Source of the DNA: CAMDKS01 sp964402975
GTDB lineage: Bacteria > Bdellovibrionota_B > Oligoflexia > Oligoflexales > RGVZ01
Direction of reading: 5' to 3'
Assembly (NCBI GenBank): GCA_964402975.1
Contig: CAYOEM010000001.1
Location: forward strand, 186,001-250,000
DNA: 64,000 nucleotides
Part shown: piece by piece, positions 45,603 to 54,035 of the stretch
Layout: every line of letters begins with the position of its first letter
Numbering within the stretch: position 1 is the first letter of the stretch
Notes under the pieces: model-generated
What the model was told of the DNA's origin: nothing
What the model saw: only the letters and a program-made list of their open reading frames with translations
The model's database searches: none
Made by a program: the position numbers and the translations under genes

Positions 45603-46106
45603 TTAGTCCTCATCTTCAGCCGGCATCTCGCCGTCTTCCTCGCCTGGTTTACCGTTCAAGCGGCTACGAACCATCTCGATGGGTGAGCCAAAAACAATTC
45701 CGTCGTGGGATACCATAAGAAGACTTGGATATTTGGACTCAAGATAGGAGACGGCCTCTTCAATCGACGCGAAGATCGGAAACTTCGAGGTATAATCATA
45801 AGACTTCAGCAAGGCCCGGGGACGATCCATAACCCCTGTAAAGAGGAACGGTATTCTAACTCGCTTCATGAGCTGCATGAGCTCTTCGACGAAGTCCGCG
45901 GGAACTTCCTTCTCATCCTGGAAGTCAAAAATCACATAACGAAGCTGAGTACCAATCAGCCAGTTATGGACCGCAACTACAAAATCAGCGCCTACAAAAC
46001 TATCGACCACCGAAGCCGCCGTCAGCGCGCCGGCTGCCGGTTGCTGGTTTTGAAACACGTTCATCACCACTGCCCGGTCAATTTTCTCTGGAACAAATTC
46101 TAACAT
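45603..46106 (-). CDS. STAS-like domain protein
   Basis: 167 residues. YVIFDFQDEKEVPADFVEELMQLM, RIPFLFTGV and FPIFASIEEAVSYL follow the strand-helix order of the anti-anti-sigma (STAS) fold, but the phosphorylatable Ser of DSSG is absent (PADF in its place). So if it is a regulator it is not switched by Ser phosphorylation; this is inference. The tail is acidic (PGEEDGEMPAEDED). ATG at 46106 has GGGGAG 9 nt upstream; the GTG at 46130 has none. Next to the gene at 46193 on the same strand. Confidence 0.6.
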   Translation of the reverse strand: MLEFVPEKIDRAVVMNVFQNQQPAAGALTAASVVDSFVGADFVVAVHNWLIGTQLRYVIFDFQDEKEVPADFVEELMQLMKRVRIPFLFTGVMDRPRALLKSYDYTSKFPIFASIEEAVSYLESKYPSLLMVSHDGIVFGSPIEMVRSRLNGKPGEEDGEMPAEDED

Positions 46107-46192
46107 CGCCAAAAACTCCCCATCATTCACAATGGACGCAATGAACCGTCCGTTTTAGTGAAACCTAAGGTCCGAGTCAAGGGGCCTCATCA

Positions 46193-46729
46193 TCATTCCT
46201 TGGAGTTTGATACTGAAAAATTAGTCAATTGCGGATCAAATCCAGCGTCTAACTCCCCCTTGCCGAATACCATTCGACCCTCGAGCCAGCGCCCCGCCAA
46301 GGTCCGTTTTACGGCATGCAAGGAAGTTTTCCTAAAATTTTCACGCAGTTCTGGCAAAACCTGTGCCATCGTGTCACGCATGGCATTTTCACTCGTGGCT
46401 TCGTATTGAATTTTCCGCATACGCAAAGGTATTAAGTCCTCGCCCACTAACTCAATAATACGCGCGTCATCGTCCTTATCAAATGTCCCAGTTTCAATAA
46501 GTGCGCTCATAGAAACATTAAGGGCCACTTCCACCGTGGCAACCCATCGCCCAGCTCGACGATCAAGGTTACTTGGTAGTTGCTCAAAACTCATTTTGAC
46601 CGACCAATCGAGGCCATCGGCATCGCGAAGGTATTCAAAACTGTTCTGATAAAGCCAATTTTCCCACTCAGCTTGTGCACTTACGGAGTTTTTGACGACG
46701 GGCCTGGACGGGGGACTATCAAATTCCAT
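46193..46729 (-). CDS. Conserved-looking cytosolic protein, unknown
   Basis: 178 residues, no signal peptide or TM segment, no Cys. Mixed alpha/beta with acidic patches; the motif MRKIQYEATSENAMRDTM is the most distinctive stretch. I do not recognise a family. ATG at 46729 with GAGAGG 6 nt upstream supports the start. It lies 87 bases upstream of the STAS-like gene on the same strand, so the two may be an operon, and it is divergent from the LptE-like gene. Confidence 0.6.
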   Translation of the reverse strand: MEFDSPPSRPVVKNSVSAQAEWENWLYQNSFEYLRDADGLDWSVKMSFEQLPSNLDRRAGRWVATVEVALNVSMSALIETGTFDKDDDARIIELVGEDLIPLRMRKIQYEATSENAMRDTMAQVLPELRENFRKTSLHAVKRTLAGRWLEGRMVFGKGELDAGFDPQLTNFSVSNSKE

Positions 46730-46752
46730 GGCAGCCTCTCTATGTTCAGGTT

Positions 46753-47439
46753 ATGTTGGTATTTATGCTCATTATGACCACAAAATTGCCAGAGTCCAGA
46801 AAAAAATCATTCCGCCTAGTCGCCTGGTTTTTACTGACGGCCAGCCTGCATTTTTTGAGCTCAAGCTGTAGTTACCGGCTTACAAACCTCCACACTGCCG
46901 CCCCCAACGGTATCAAGACGGTCTTTGTCGAGGCCGTGTATGATACTGGGTCTGAGGTCCTGCCCCATGAGCTTCTTTGGGACGAACTACAACGAGCTAT
47001 TGCTGCCAACGGACAATTACACTTGGCTCGGCCCTCAGGTGCTGACGCGATACTGCGAGCTCAACTAATTTCTTCCCAGACGGGAAAGGCCGGCGAGCGG
47101 CGTGTCAGTCAAAACAATCGAAAAACAAGAGAACCAGATTACTTTGTGGGCCAGTCATCCCCGCCAACCAAAGGCAAGGTTAGAAATCTAAGCGTCGCAG
47201 ATGATTATTACCTCAAAACGCGCTGGCAGAGCTTCGTCAGAGTAGAACTATGGGACCTCCGCAATCAAAAGCTAATCTTGCAAAGAGAATATCCCATGTC
47301 GGGAGAAGTGCTGGCCAATCGCGGAGACGTTAGTGCGCAGCTACATCATCTTAGGCATGAAGAATCCTTCAATGCATCCTTTGGAAATTCTGCACGATCT
47401 GTCGCAGAAAAAGTCGTTACCGACATTTTGACCAGGTAA
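46753..47439 (+). CDS. lptE: LptE-like LPS-assembly lipoprotein
   Basis: 228 residues. TM-like signal ends in lipobox FLSSSC, then SYRLTNLHTAAPNGIKTVFVEAVYD...LPHELLWDELQRAIAANGQLHLA...ADAILRAQLI, the pattern of LptE/RlpB (C-x-Y-x-L, GIKT(I/V), AD-x-(I/V)-L). LptE plugs the LptD barrel in LPS export. lptD is 2.1 kb downstream on the other strand. Start codon uncertain: ATG at 46753, 46765 or 46774; no clear ribosome site. Confidence 0.65.
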   Translation: MLVFMLIMTTKLPESRKKSFRLVAWFLLTASLHFLSSSCSYRLTNLHTAAPNGIKTVFVEAVYDTGSEVLPHELLWDELQRAIAANGQLHLARPSGADAILRAQLISSQTGKAGERRVSQNNRKTREPDYFVGQSSPPTKGKVRNLSVADDYYLKTRWQSFVRVELWDLRNQKLILQREYPMSGEVLANRGDVSAQLHHLRHEESFNASFGNSARSVAEKVVTDILTR

Positions 47440-47478
47440 AAATAGACCAAGTTAGTCAATTTGGCAGCCAAAATCACT

Positions 47479-47494
47479 TGGCACAGTCTTTGCT
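47479..47494 (+). promoter_or_regulatory. Sigma-54 promoter (-24/-12) for the RR-kinase operon
   Basis: TGGCAC-AGTCT-TTGCT matches the sigma-54 consensus (TGGCAC, 5 bases, TTGCA/T), with GG and GC exactly 12 bases apart. Transcription should begin near 47505, about 40 bases before the ATG at 47545, which also fits the start chosen for that gene. Confidence 0.82.
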
Positions 47495-47544
47495 CACCCT
47501 TTCACGCGAATCACAATGTCAAAGCAATCTGGAGCAGACTAGAA

Positions 47545-48141
47545 ATGATGCCCACTGAAATTGTGCTAATAGACGATGACGAATCTGTACGAGATTACTG
47601 GGAGCGCCGTTGCCAAACACTAAGCAAATCAATACTAACTTTCGGTAAACGCTCTGAGCTTATGCGTTCGATTGCAAAGATACAGCAATCTGCAAATTTA
47701 TTTATTGATAAGAACTTCAGTGGCAAAGCAACAGGGGTAAATCTTTCGAAGTTTCTTTTCCGATCGGGGTTTAAAAATCTTTATCTATGCACGGCTGAAC
47801 CGGCAGAAGATCAAGGCAGCGTCAAATGGGTCAAAGGAATTGTGGGCAAAGTGCCTCCTGACTGGCTATTCAAAGAGATTCTTACAAAGCCGCTGTCATT
47901 CTCAGAACGAGAACAACTGATATCGGCCATGAGCCCCACGCAACTAAAAGTCTACAAAGCAAGGATGGAAGACTTTCTAAACACCCTGCACGGAATGGAC
48001 ACCGGCCTTTTCGCGGGGCCAGACCTAAACGGATTCAATATGCCCGCGTGCGTATTAAATGCATGGGAACGAGCCATCACCTTGAGCGCCGATGAAAATG
48101 AATTAAGAGTCACTGTAGAGAATGCTTGGCGACTGGCATAA
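47545..48141 (+). CDS. Receiver-domain response regulator without known output
   Basis: 198 residues. Receiver with Asp10/Asp11, phospho-acceptor Asp55 in LFIDKNFSG, Thr83 and Lys115 in ILTKPL, so probably functional. The receiver has an extra loop between Thr83 and Lys115 (QGSVKWVKGIVGKVPPDW). The C-terminus (about 125-198) has no recognised DNA-binding or enzyme domain. ATG 47545 has GGAG 10 nt upstream. The sigma-54 promoter overlaps any longer start. The kinase gene begins 15 bases later. Confidence 0.85.
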   Translation: MMPTEIVLIDDDESVRDYWERRCQTLSKSILTFGKRSELMRSIAKIQQSANLFIDKNFSGKATGVNLSKFLFRSGFKNLYLCTAEPAEDQGSVKWVKGIVGKVPPDWLFKEILTKPLSFSEREQLISAMSPTQLKVYKARMEDFLNTLHGMDTGLFAGPDLNGFNMPACVLNAWERAITLSADENELRVTVENAWRLA

Positions 48142-48156
48142 TTGTGGAGGTCATAA

Positions 48157-49521
48157 GTGCGAGGCGGCACGATCGAGGATATTCTTTATGACCATCTTAG
48201 GTTTTCACCAAGCAATGGTCTTATCGAACTATCTGGCAGTCGAATGCTCATGTTTAATCACGCTGCCGTTAGCCTACTTCGTAAAGCGACAATCGAGCAG
48301 GTTGGACAATCTGTAGCTCAAATGATTTTCGCTCGATTCGGCTACGAAAGTGCCATCAACGATTACAGGGCCATTGATCGCATTTTTCCCGGCCTGACGG
48401 ATCAACAAAAGTTGGAAGTTGGACCCATCATGCATGGGTGGTGCGGCCTAGTAAAAGTCGTGCCCGAGGCTTTCCAGTCTGATCGCAGTAAAAGATTATT
48501 TGTCTTTAGTGGTCGTTGGCTTAACAGCTATGAAGCGATATCCCATAAATCTCTTTTTGGCTTGAGCAAGCATCCCGTCTGCTACTCGTTGACGGGATAT
48601 GGAAGCGCCTGGTGTAGCCAATTTTTTGGAATGGACCTACTCGAAATCGAAACAAAATGCGTCGCATGCGGAGACCCCTACTGCGAATGGGAAATACGAC
48701 CTTGGAATGAGTGGGGACCAGAGGCCGACCCCTGGAAGCAAAGTCTCACCACCACGGACCGATCGATTATTGCCGATCTAAAACGCCATGAAAATGAAAT
48801 CACAAGGCTAAAGCGCGACGTTGACAAAGTCGTACAGCAACAAGTTAGCGAGCATCAAATAAAACTCAGAGCGCTATGCCACGATCTGAATACGCCACTT
48901 CAACTTGCAATGGCGAACTTGCAAAGATCCAGGGGCGTCAAAGATGAGAACATAACAAAATCACTTGCGTGGTCGTTGAACCAAGCGCAAAAAATGGTCC
49001 GCCGATTTCATCGCACCGAACGTGAAAGCGAGTCCGAAAGCAACATCAGACGAAGGCCTGCTAAAACATCAGACATGATCTACGCATCTGTCTCGCTGGT
49101 CCAGGAACAACTCTTGTCAAAAAATATTTCGATTAATTTTGACCTTTGTCCCAACGCATTTTGTTTTACAGACCCTGATATCGTCCGCGATCACGTCATC
49201 GTTAACATTCTTACGAACTCCATAAAGTTTTCCCACATAGGGTCGAGCATTTCAATATCCTCTGAATCGATAAATCCTGGGCAATCTTTAATAAAAATAA
49301 CTGACCACGGCATCGGAATCCCAAAGAAAATTCTCGAGCGCATACGACGGCAAAAGAGCCAATCGGCACGGAACGGAACTTTGGGCGAACAAGGATCCGG
49401 CCACGGATTATCTGTTGCAAAGTTTTTCACTGAAAAACTCGGCGGAAAGCTCGACGTCCAGTCCGTTTGTAGCTCAACCCAACCAAAAAATCCGGGCACT
49501 GTCAGTAAAATTATTTTTTAG
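48157..49521 (+). CDS. Histidine kinase with XylR_N/V4R ligand-sensing module
   Basis: 454 residues, cytosolic. Residues about 11-120 resemble the XylR_N domain (LRFSPSNGLIELSGSRMLMF, FARFGYESAINDY, SGRWLNSYEAISH). About 120-185 is the V4R segment (HPVCYSLTGYGSAWCSQFFG, then KCVACGDPYCEWEI). These domains normally bind aromatic or small ligands in front of AAA+ sigma-54 activators such as XylR and DmpR. Here a coiled coil, HisKA box RALCHDLNTPLQ (His242) and HATPase_c with N-box LTNSIKFS, DHGIGIP and GSGHGLSVA follow. GTG start with GGAGGT at 5 nt. Confidence 0.88.
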   Translation: MRGGTIEDILYDHLRFSPSNGLIELSGSRMLMFNHAAVSLLRKATIEQVGQSVAQMIFARFGYESAINDYRAIDRIFPGLTDQQKLEVGPIMHGWCGLVKVVPEAFQSDRSKRLFVFSGRWLNSYEAISHKSLFGLSKHPVCYSLTGYGSAWCSQFFGMDLLEIETKCVACGDPYCEWEIRPWNEWGPEADPWKQSLTTTDRSIIADLKRHENEITRLKRDVDKVVQQQVSEHQIKLRALCHDLNTPLQLAMANLQRSRGVKDENITKSLAWSLNQAQKMVRRFHRTERESESESNIRRRPAKTSDMIYASVSLVQEQLLSKNISINFDLCPNAFCFTDPDIVRDHVIVNILTNSIKFSHIGSSISISSESINPGQSLIKITDHGIGIPKKILERIRRQKSQSARNGTLGEQGSGHGLSVAKFFTEKLGGKLDVQSVCSSTQPKNPGTVSKIIF

Positions 49522-49549
49522 ACTAACCCTAGCCAAAAATCCTAAATCG

Positions 49550-52500
49550 TCAGCTTTTTTTGATCTGACGTTCCAACGGAGGCGACATGTTTGGTAGATC
49601 TCGCGTTTGACCCATAAATGTGACGTTTAACTCGAGCAAATAAGTCGCTGCTTTTTCTTCCGAGCCATAGGGCTTTTCGCGAACAAAGCTGGCGCCCCAG
49701 CACCCACTCGGAGAAGCATATGATAAACCAAGCTTTTGGCGATAATCCTTAGAATCATCGTCTGCGGACTCTAAGTCCTTGTTGGAATAACTCCAGCTTG
49801 CCGCAAATGGTCTCATCAGCGAGGTTACAATCGTCGTTGTTCTCTCGCGAGTTGACGAAAATGAAATATCCCCCATCGATGTCTGGTAAGGATTTCGCTC
49901 AATTGTATATCCCAGGGTTAAATTAGTATCCCAAAGTGTCGGCGGTACCAAATTAGAAGCAAATCGAGTTTGAAGTTTGTCATAGATGTTGTACTTGGAA
50001 CTGCCCGTGATGGACCAACCTGAAACTGAAAGCCCCAGGGCAGAGTCTAACTCACTCCAAGGGCGATTTTCGCGAGTGCTCCCCTCTTTTCGTCTCCGGA
50101 CATCATTAAGTCGGTCGTAGGAAATCGACGCTCCAAAAGAGACTGGTTCAATGTAGTCAGTTTCAAGAAGCTGATATCTGTTTGCAAACCACTTAGACTG
50201 ATCATTTGAAAACAGGTCGCCCGCGTCTCGTACCGGTCGATCCATTGAGTAAAGCAACTCTCTTCTAGCTTTTTCTTGAAATGAAATTTTGGAGTTTTCC
50301 GCTAATTTTTCTGCCGCCTGCTCGCCATAGAGAGTCTTCCAGATCTCGCTAAATATCTTCCAACGATGCGACGTTGAAAATGTAACGATCTCATACTGCT
50401 TCATAAAATCCATTGGCTGGATGTTGTCATCTAGGCCTGGCCGATCCGAAGCAAACCAGGTAGACGGCGCACCCGGAGCTGTGACCCCCGGCTCACCATA
50501 AGAACCTCGCCTGAAAACCACGGGACGCGCAGCAAGCGTCATAGACCAATTCATCACATGCTGAATCAGTCGCTTACCACTCTCGTCATCAAAACCCCCA
50601 AGCCACTTCGGTACTGGCCCCCTACCATCTAGTGGCAAATTAAATCGAACACCTGTTCGCCACGACTGCAATGTGCTTTGATTCTGTTTATTGCGGTCTG
50701 ACATCACATCAAATGTCACAAATCTTGCATCAAAATCTGTGAACTGATCCACTTGAACGGCAGTCCGCGTCGTTAATGGAGCCACAAAAGACCCCTGAGC
50801 GCGATGCCAAAAACCGCCAGGCAGCCCGACAGGAGCATCATCCAGCTCCGACTTCGACCCTGAGTCAAAACTAATTCTGTAATTGTCCATTGTGGCTCGG
50901 CCATAAATAGGAAGACCATCAGGCTTCAAAAGAAACCACCGCGTCTTAAGATGAGTGGCCACCGGTGTCTGATAGCCCTCAAACCTCTCGTTTAACATAG
51001 TCGAATCACCAATGTACGAGCCAAGCCCAAGAAAGTACCCGGCCCCATCATAGTTCAGCCTTGAACGAATTGGGTTTATGGACCACTCACCATTGCCGGT
51101 GTCAAAACCAGGTTGAGTTGCATCTGATATATAAACGTCAGAATTATATTGCCGATCTGAATAAAGCTCACCAGTTGTGATAAAAGAAAGTCGTTCGCTA
51201 AGGCGGTCAGATGCGCGCCATCGAGCGAGTCCCCGATTGGAGTTTGAAGGGGGGCGAAGACTACTCAAGACGTCCATCTCGCAGGCTCGACGTTGGACGA
51301 GATCGCTTGATAAACATTCAGGCGCGTTTGCCTCCCACCAATCGCGCTGCGCCAATCTGCTGGCCGTATATTCGCGACCACTTAAAGACCCAAGATCTGT
51401 GGCGGGAGTTCCAGGATCCTGTTTTCGAGCCGCAGCAAGACCGTCAGTAAACATTTTTGAGAGTTCATCGCGAGAGGAACGCTGCCTTAGCCAAACTTTG
51501 TCCCGCATTCCCTCGACGTTTAACTGCAGACCACTATATTCTGACTTCTTCCACCTGACTTCCGCGCCCGCGCGAAGACCGCGCCGCTCAAATATATCAC
51601 CTTTCAAGGTCATATCTTTATCTCGACCTAGATCTATAAAGAGCGGTTGACTGTAGCCACTCCCCGAAACAACATCGTCTGTGAACGATGGCATTAATAA
51701 TCCAGACTGACGGCGATCCTTGATAGGAAGCATCATCCATGGCAAATAAAGTACTGGCACACCTTTAACCTCAAGCATCGCGTCGTAAAAGGTCGCGTAT
51801 CCACCCATCTGGGCGAATGTAGATGACGCTCTAAACCCCCAAGCTGGGGACTCATCTTTGTCGCACTTGCAAGGGGTCCATAGTGCATGTTTGGCTTCGA
51901 AGTCATTACCGTTGGTTTTTACCAACTCGTCGCCCTCAAGTCTAAAATAAGACTGCCTCGAGGAATCAAGCCGTACACGCTCCGACACCCTTGACGTTTC
52001 CCAAAAATCTCTTCGCTTTCGTAAATTGTTACGACGCGATTCGGTCATTTGGGCAAAAGCGGGATTCTCCTGTAAACGGATCATGTCTTCTTGCTGTAGT
52101 AGTCGCGAGTAATCGCTAACATCATCATCACTGGCCCCAAGACCAAGTTTAGCCTTTCTCCGCACAGACTCTTTAACGACATCTTTGCGTTGGCCCACCT
52201 CATCAAGCCGCGCCTTTCGTTCCGCTTCAAAACTTAGCTCGGGAGCTGAAAAGCCTAAGACATCCTTTGCGATTCGGTCAGCTTCTGCCTTATCGTTTAC
52301 AATCATCCTAGCACCGGTGATCCTAAAGTCTCCCGTCTCGGTAGCCAGTTCAATTCGATCGCCAGTTAAAATCTGCTCGGCAGCCAATACGACCACGTGT
52401 CCCTCTGCAATGAGGGCCCGCTTCTCCTGATCGACCACAACCCGGTCAGCCGTAATAATGCTCTTGGGACCTATGGCAATCACGTCGCCATCAAAAATCT

Positions 52501-52708
52501 GCTGCTTGCCGTCCCGGGTGAACCCTGTGGTTCTGGCGTCGAAAAATAACTGAGGTATTCCGTTCGATGATTCGGGGACAATCTGACCCGGCACAGGAAC
52601 AGTTACATTTGAGACTTGGGCTTGAACAGGGCAAAAACCAACGCCGCCTGCAAGTGTCACCACCCAAGCACTGCGTTTGACGCCAAAAAAAGACCGCAAA
52701 ACATTCAT
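49550..52708 (-). CDS. lptD: LPS-assembly protein LptD (OstA/Imp)
   Basis: 1052 residues, longer than the usual about 780. Signal peptide ends near PVQAQ. An N-terminal beta-jellyroll follows (QQIFDGDVIAIGPKSIITADRVVVD, LIAEGHVVVLAAEQILTGDRIEL). A charged helical insertion at about 160-250 and the large barrel (PVLYLPWMMLPIKDRRQSGLL is the hallmark) fill the rest. LptD inserts LPS into the outer leaflet with LptE. ATG at 52708 lies one base after the folC stop (TAAcATG), so the two are coupled. The insertion includes an Arg/Glu-rich segment. Confidence 0.92.
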   Translation of the reverse strand: MNVLRSFFGVKRSAWVVTLAGGVGFCPVQAQVSNVTVPVPGQIVPESSNGIPQLFFDARTTGFTRDGKQQIFDGDVIAIGPKSIITADRVVVDQEKRALIAEGHVVVLAAEQILTGDRIELATETGDFRITGARMIVNDKAEADRIAKDVLGFSAPELSFEAERKARLDEVGQRKDVVKESVRRKAKLGLGASDDDVSDYSRLLQQEDMIRLQENPAFAQMTESRRNNLRKRRDFWETSRVSERVRLDSSRQSYFRLEGDELVKTNGNDFEAKHALWTPCKCDKDESPAWGFRASSTFAQMGGYATFYDAMLEVKGVPVLYLPWMMLPIKDRRQSGLLMPSFTDDVVSGSGYSQPLFIDLGRDKDMTLKGDIFERRGLRAGAEVRWKKSEYSGLQLNVEGMRDKVWLRQRSSRDELSKMFTDGLAAARKQDPGTPATDLGSLSGREYTASRLAQRDWWEANAPECLSSDLVQRRACEMDVLSSLRPPSNSNRGLARWRASDRLSERLSFITTGELYSDRQYNSDVYISDATQPGFDTGNGEWSINPIRSRLNYDGAGYFLGLGSYIGDSTMLNERFEGYQTPVATHLKTRWFLLKPDGLPIYGRATMDNYRISFDSGSKSELDDAPVGLPGGFWHRAQGSFVAPLTTRTAVQVDQFTDFDARFVTFDVMSDRNKQNQSTLQSWRTGVRFNLPLDGRGPVPKWLGGFDDESGKRLIQHVMNWSMTLAARPVVFRRGSYGEPGVTAPGAPSTWFASDRPGLDDNIQPMDFMKQYEIVTFSTSHRWKIFSEIWKTLYGEQAAEKLAENSKISFQEKARRELLYSMDRPVRDAGDLFSNDQSKWFANRYQLLETDYIEPVSFGASISYDRLNDVRRRKEGSTRENRPWSELDSALGLSVSGWSITGSSKYNIYDKLQTRFASNLVPPTLWDTNLTLGYTIERNPYQTSMGDISFSSTRERTTTIVTSLMRPFAASWSYSNKDLESADDDSKDYRQKLGLSYASPSGCWGASFVREKPYGSEEKAATYLLELNVTFMGQTRDLPNMSPPLERQIKKS

Positions 52709-52709
52709 G

Positions 52710-54035
52710 TTAATCCGGCAACACTCTCTTAACCATCCAACCATGCTCGCGCCAATACCCGAGAACCTCTCCGACGGCAGCCACCGAGCCGCAAATCAGC
52801 CACGGCGCGTCCCCGCGCCATGAGTTACGAGCTACGGCATCACTCCACGCCACCGCAAAATTTTCGCAAAGCGACCCAATTTCCGGACCCTCCATCTCGC
52901 CTGGCAAAACTTGCCAGGAGCGCGGCGAACTGCTTCGAAACGGAATTACTTCGTCGATATTACCCTTTAAAGCGGTCCAGATGCCAGCGGCGTCTTTATC
53001 GGAAAGCACGCTAATGAGGCACTTCAGACCGCCTTTTTTTCCAAAGCCACTGGAAAGCTCGCTTGCCAAAGCTGCAGCCCCGTGGGGATTATGACAAACA
53101 TCTAGAAGGATTCGGACAGATATGTCTCCCTTCGCTACGGTCACCAAATCAAAACGACCCACAAACGTTACAGGCCAAGGCGCACCATCTCGATCAAACA
53201 ACTCTACAAAATCAATGTCACCATGGTGCTCGGGAGTCTTAGATCCTCTAGCCGCAAAAAACTCCAGTAGAGCGGCCTTAGCCAACTGAAAGTTTTTGTG
53301 AAAGTATAGCGGGCGACTCCTGAGCGAGCGTGGAAGCAGCTCATCAGAAGGATGCTCTGCTCGGACTACCCTAGCCTTCAAATCGCGGGCAAACGACATA
53401 ATTGCATTGTCCGCTTCTTCATCAGCCCAACCTCTGGCACACCACACAACGGGCCGTCCTGGACGCATAATACCCGCTTTTTCGCGAGCTATTTCCGTGA
53501 GCGTATGACCCAAAAACTCCATATGATCAAACCCGATACTCGTAATAACAGCAACATCTGGGTCGTAGACGTTCACGCAATCCAAGCGGCCGCCCATGCC
53601 AATTTCAAGGACGTTGACGTCAGTTTTCGTTTGTTCGAAAAGCAAAAACGCGAGGATGGTGTTTATTTCAAAAAATGTTAAATCAGACCAAAGAGCAGGC
53701 GATAGTTGATCTTTCAATTTAAGAATCAGGTCCACGATCTGGTCATTGCCGATCGTTAGACCAGAGACGGAAAATCTCTCTCGAAATTCAACTAAATGCG
53801 GGGATGTGAATAGACCAGCGCGCATACCCATAGAACTCAACATGCGCCAAATCATCCCGCTGGTTGTACCCTTGCCATTGGTTCCAGCAATCACGATCCG
53901 AGGGGTCTTTTCTGCAGGACTGCCTAATAACGAAAGAGCCGACTTGATCCTGTCCAAACCAGGACGGATCACCGTCGGCCGCTTGTCAAACAGCGACAAT
54001 ATTTCTTCAGGTTCCGAATCAGGCCTTAACGACAT
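52710..54035 (-). CDS. folC: Folylpolyglutamate/dihydrofolate synthase
   Basis: 441 residues, Mur-ligase family. P-loop VIAGTNGKGTTSGM, the folate-binding ITSIGFDHMEFLGHTLTEIAREKAGI region and the C-terminal DVCHNPHGA domain identify FolC, which adds glutamate to (dihydro)folate. ATG 54035 is taken (TTG 54044 is the extension); its start overlaps the accD stop. Fits the common accD-folC order seen in Proteobacteria, here extended by lptD. Confidence 0.9.
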   Translation of the reverse strand: MSLRPDSEPEEILSLFDKRPTVIRPGLDRIKSALSLLGSPAEKTPRIVIAGTNGKGTTSGMIWRMLSSMGMRAGLFTSPHLVEFRERFSVSGLTIGNDQIVDLILKLKDQLSPALWSDLTFFEINTILAFLLFEQTKTDVNVLEIGMGGRLDCVNVYDPDVAVITSIGFDHMEFLGHTLTEIAREKAGIMRPGRPVVWCARGWADEEADNAIMSFARDLKARVVRAEHPSDELLPRSLRSRPLYFHKNFQLAKAALLEFFAARGSKTPEHHGDIDFVELFDRDGAPWPVTFVGRFDLVTVAKGDISVRILLDVCHNPHGAAALASELSSGFGKKGGLKCLISVLSDKDAAGIWTALKGNIDEVIPFRSSSPRSWQVLPGEMEGPEIGSLCENFAVAWSDAVARNSWRGDAPWLICGSVAAVGEVLGYWREHGWMVKRVLPD

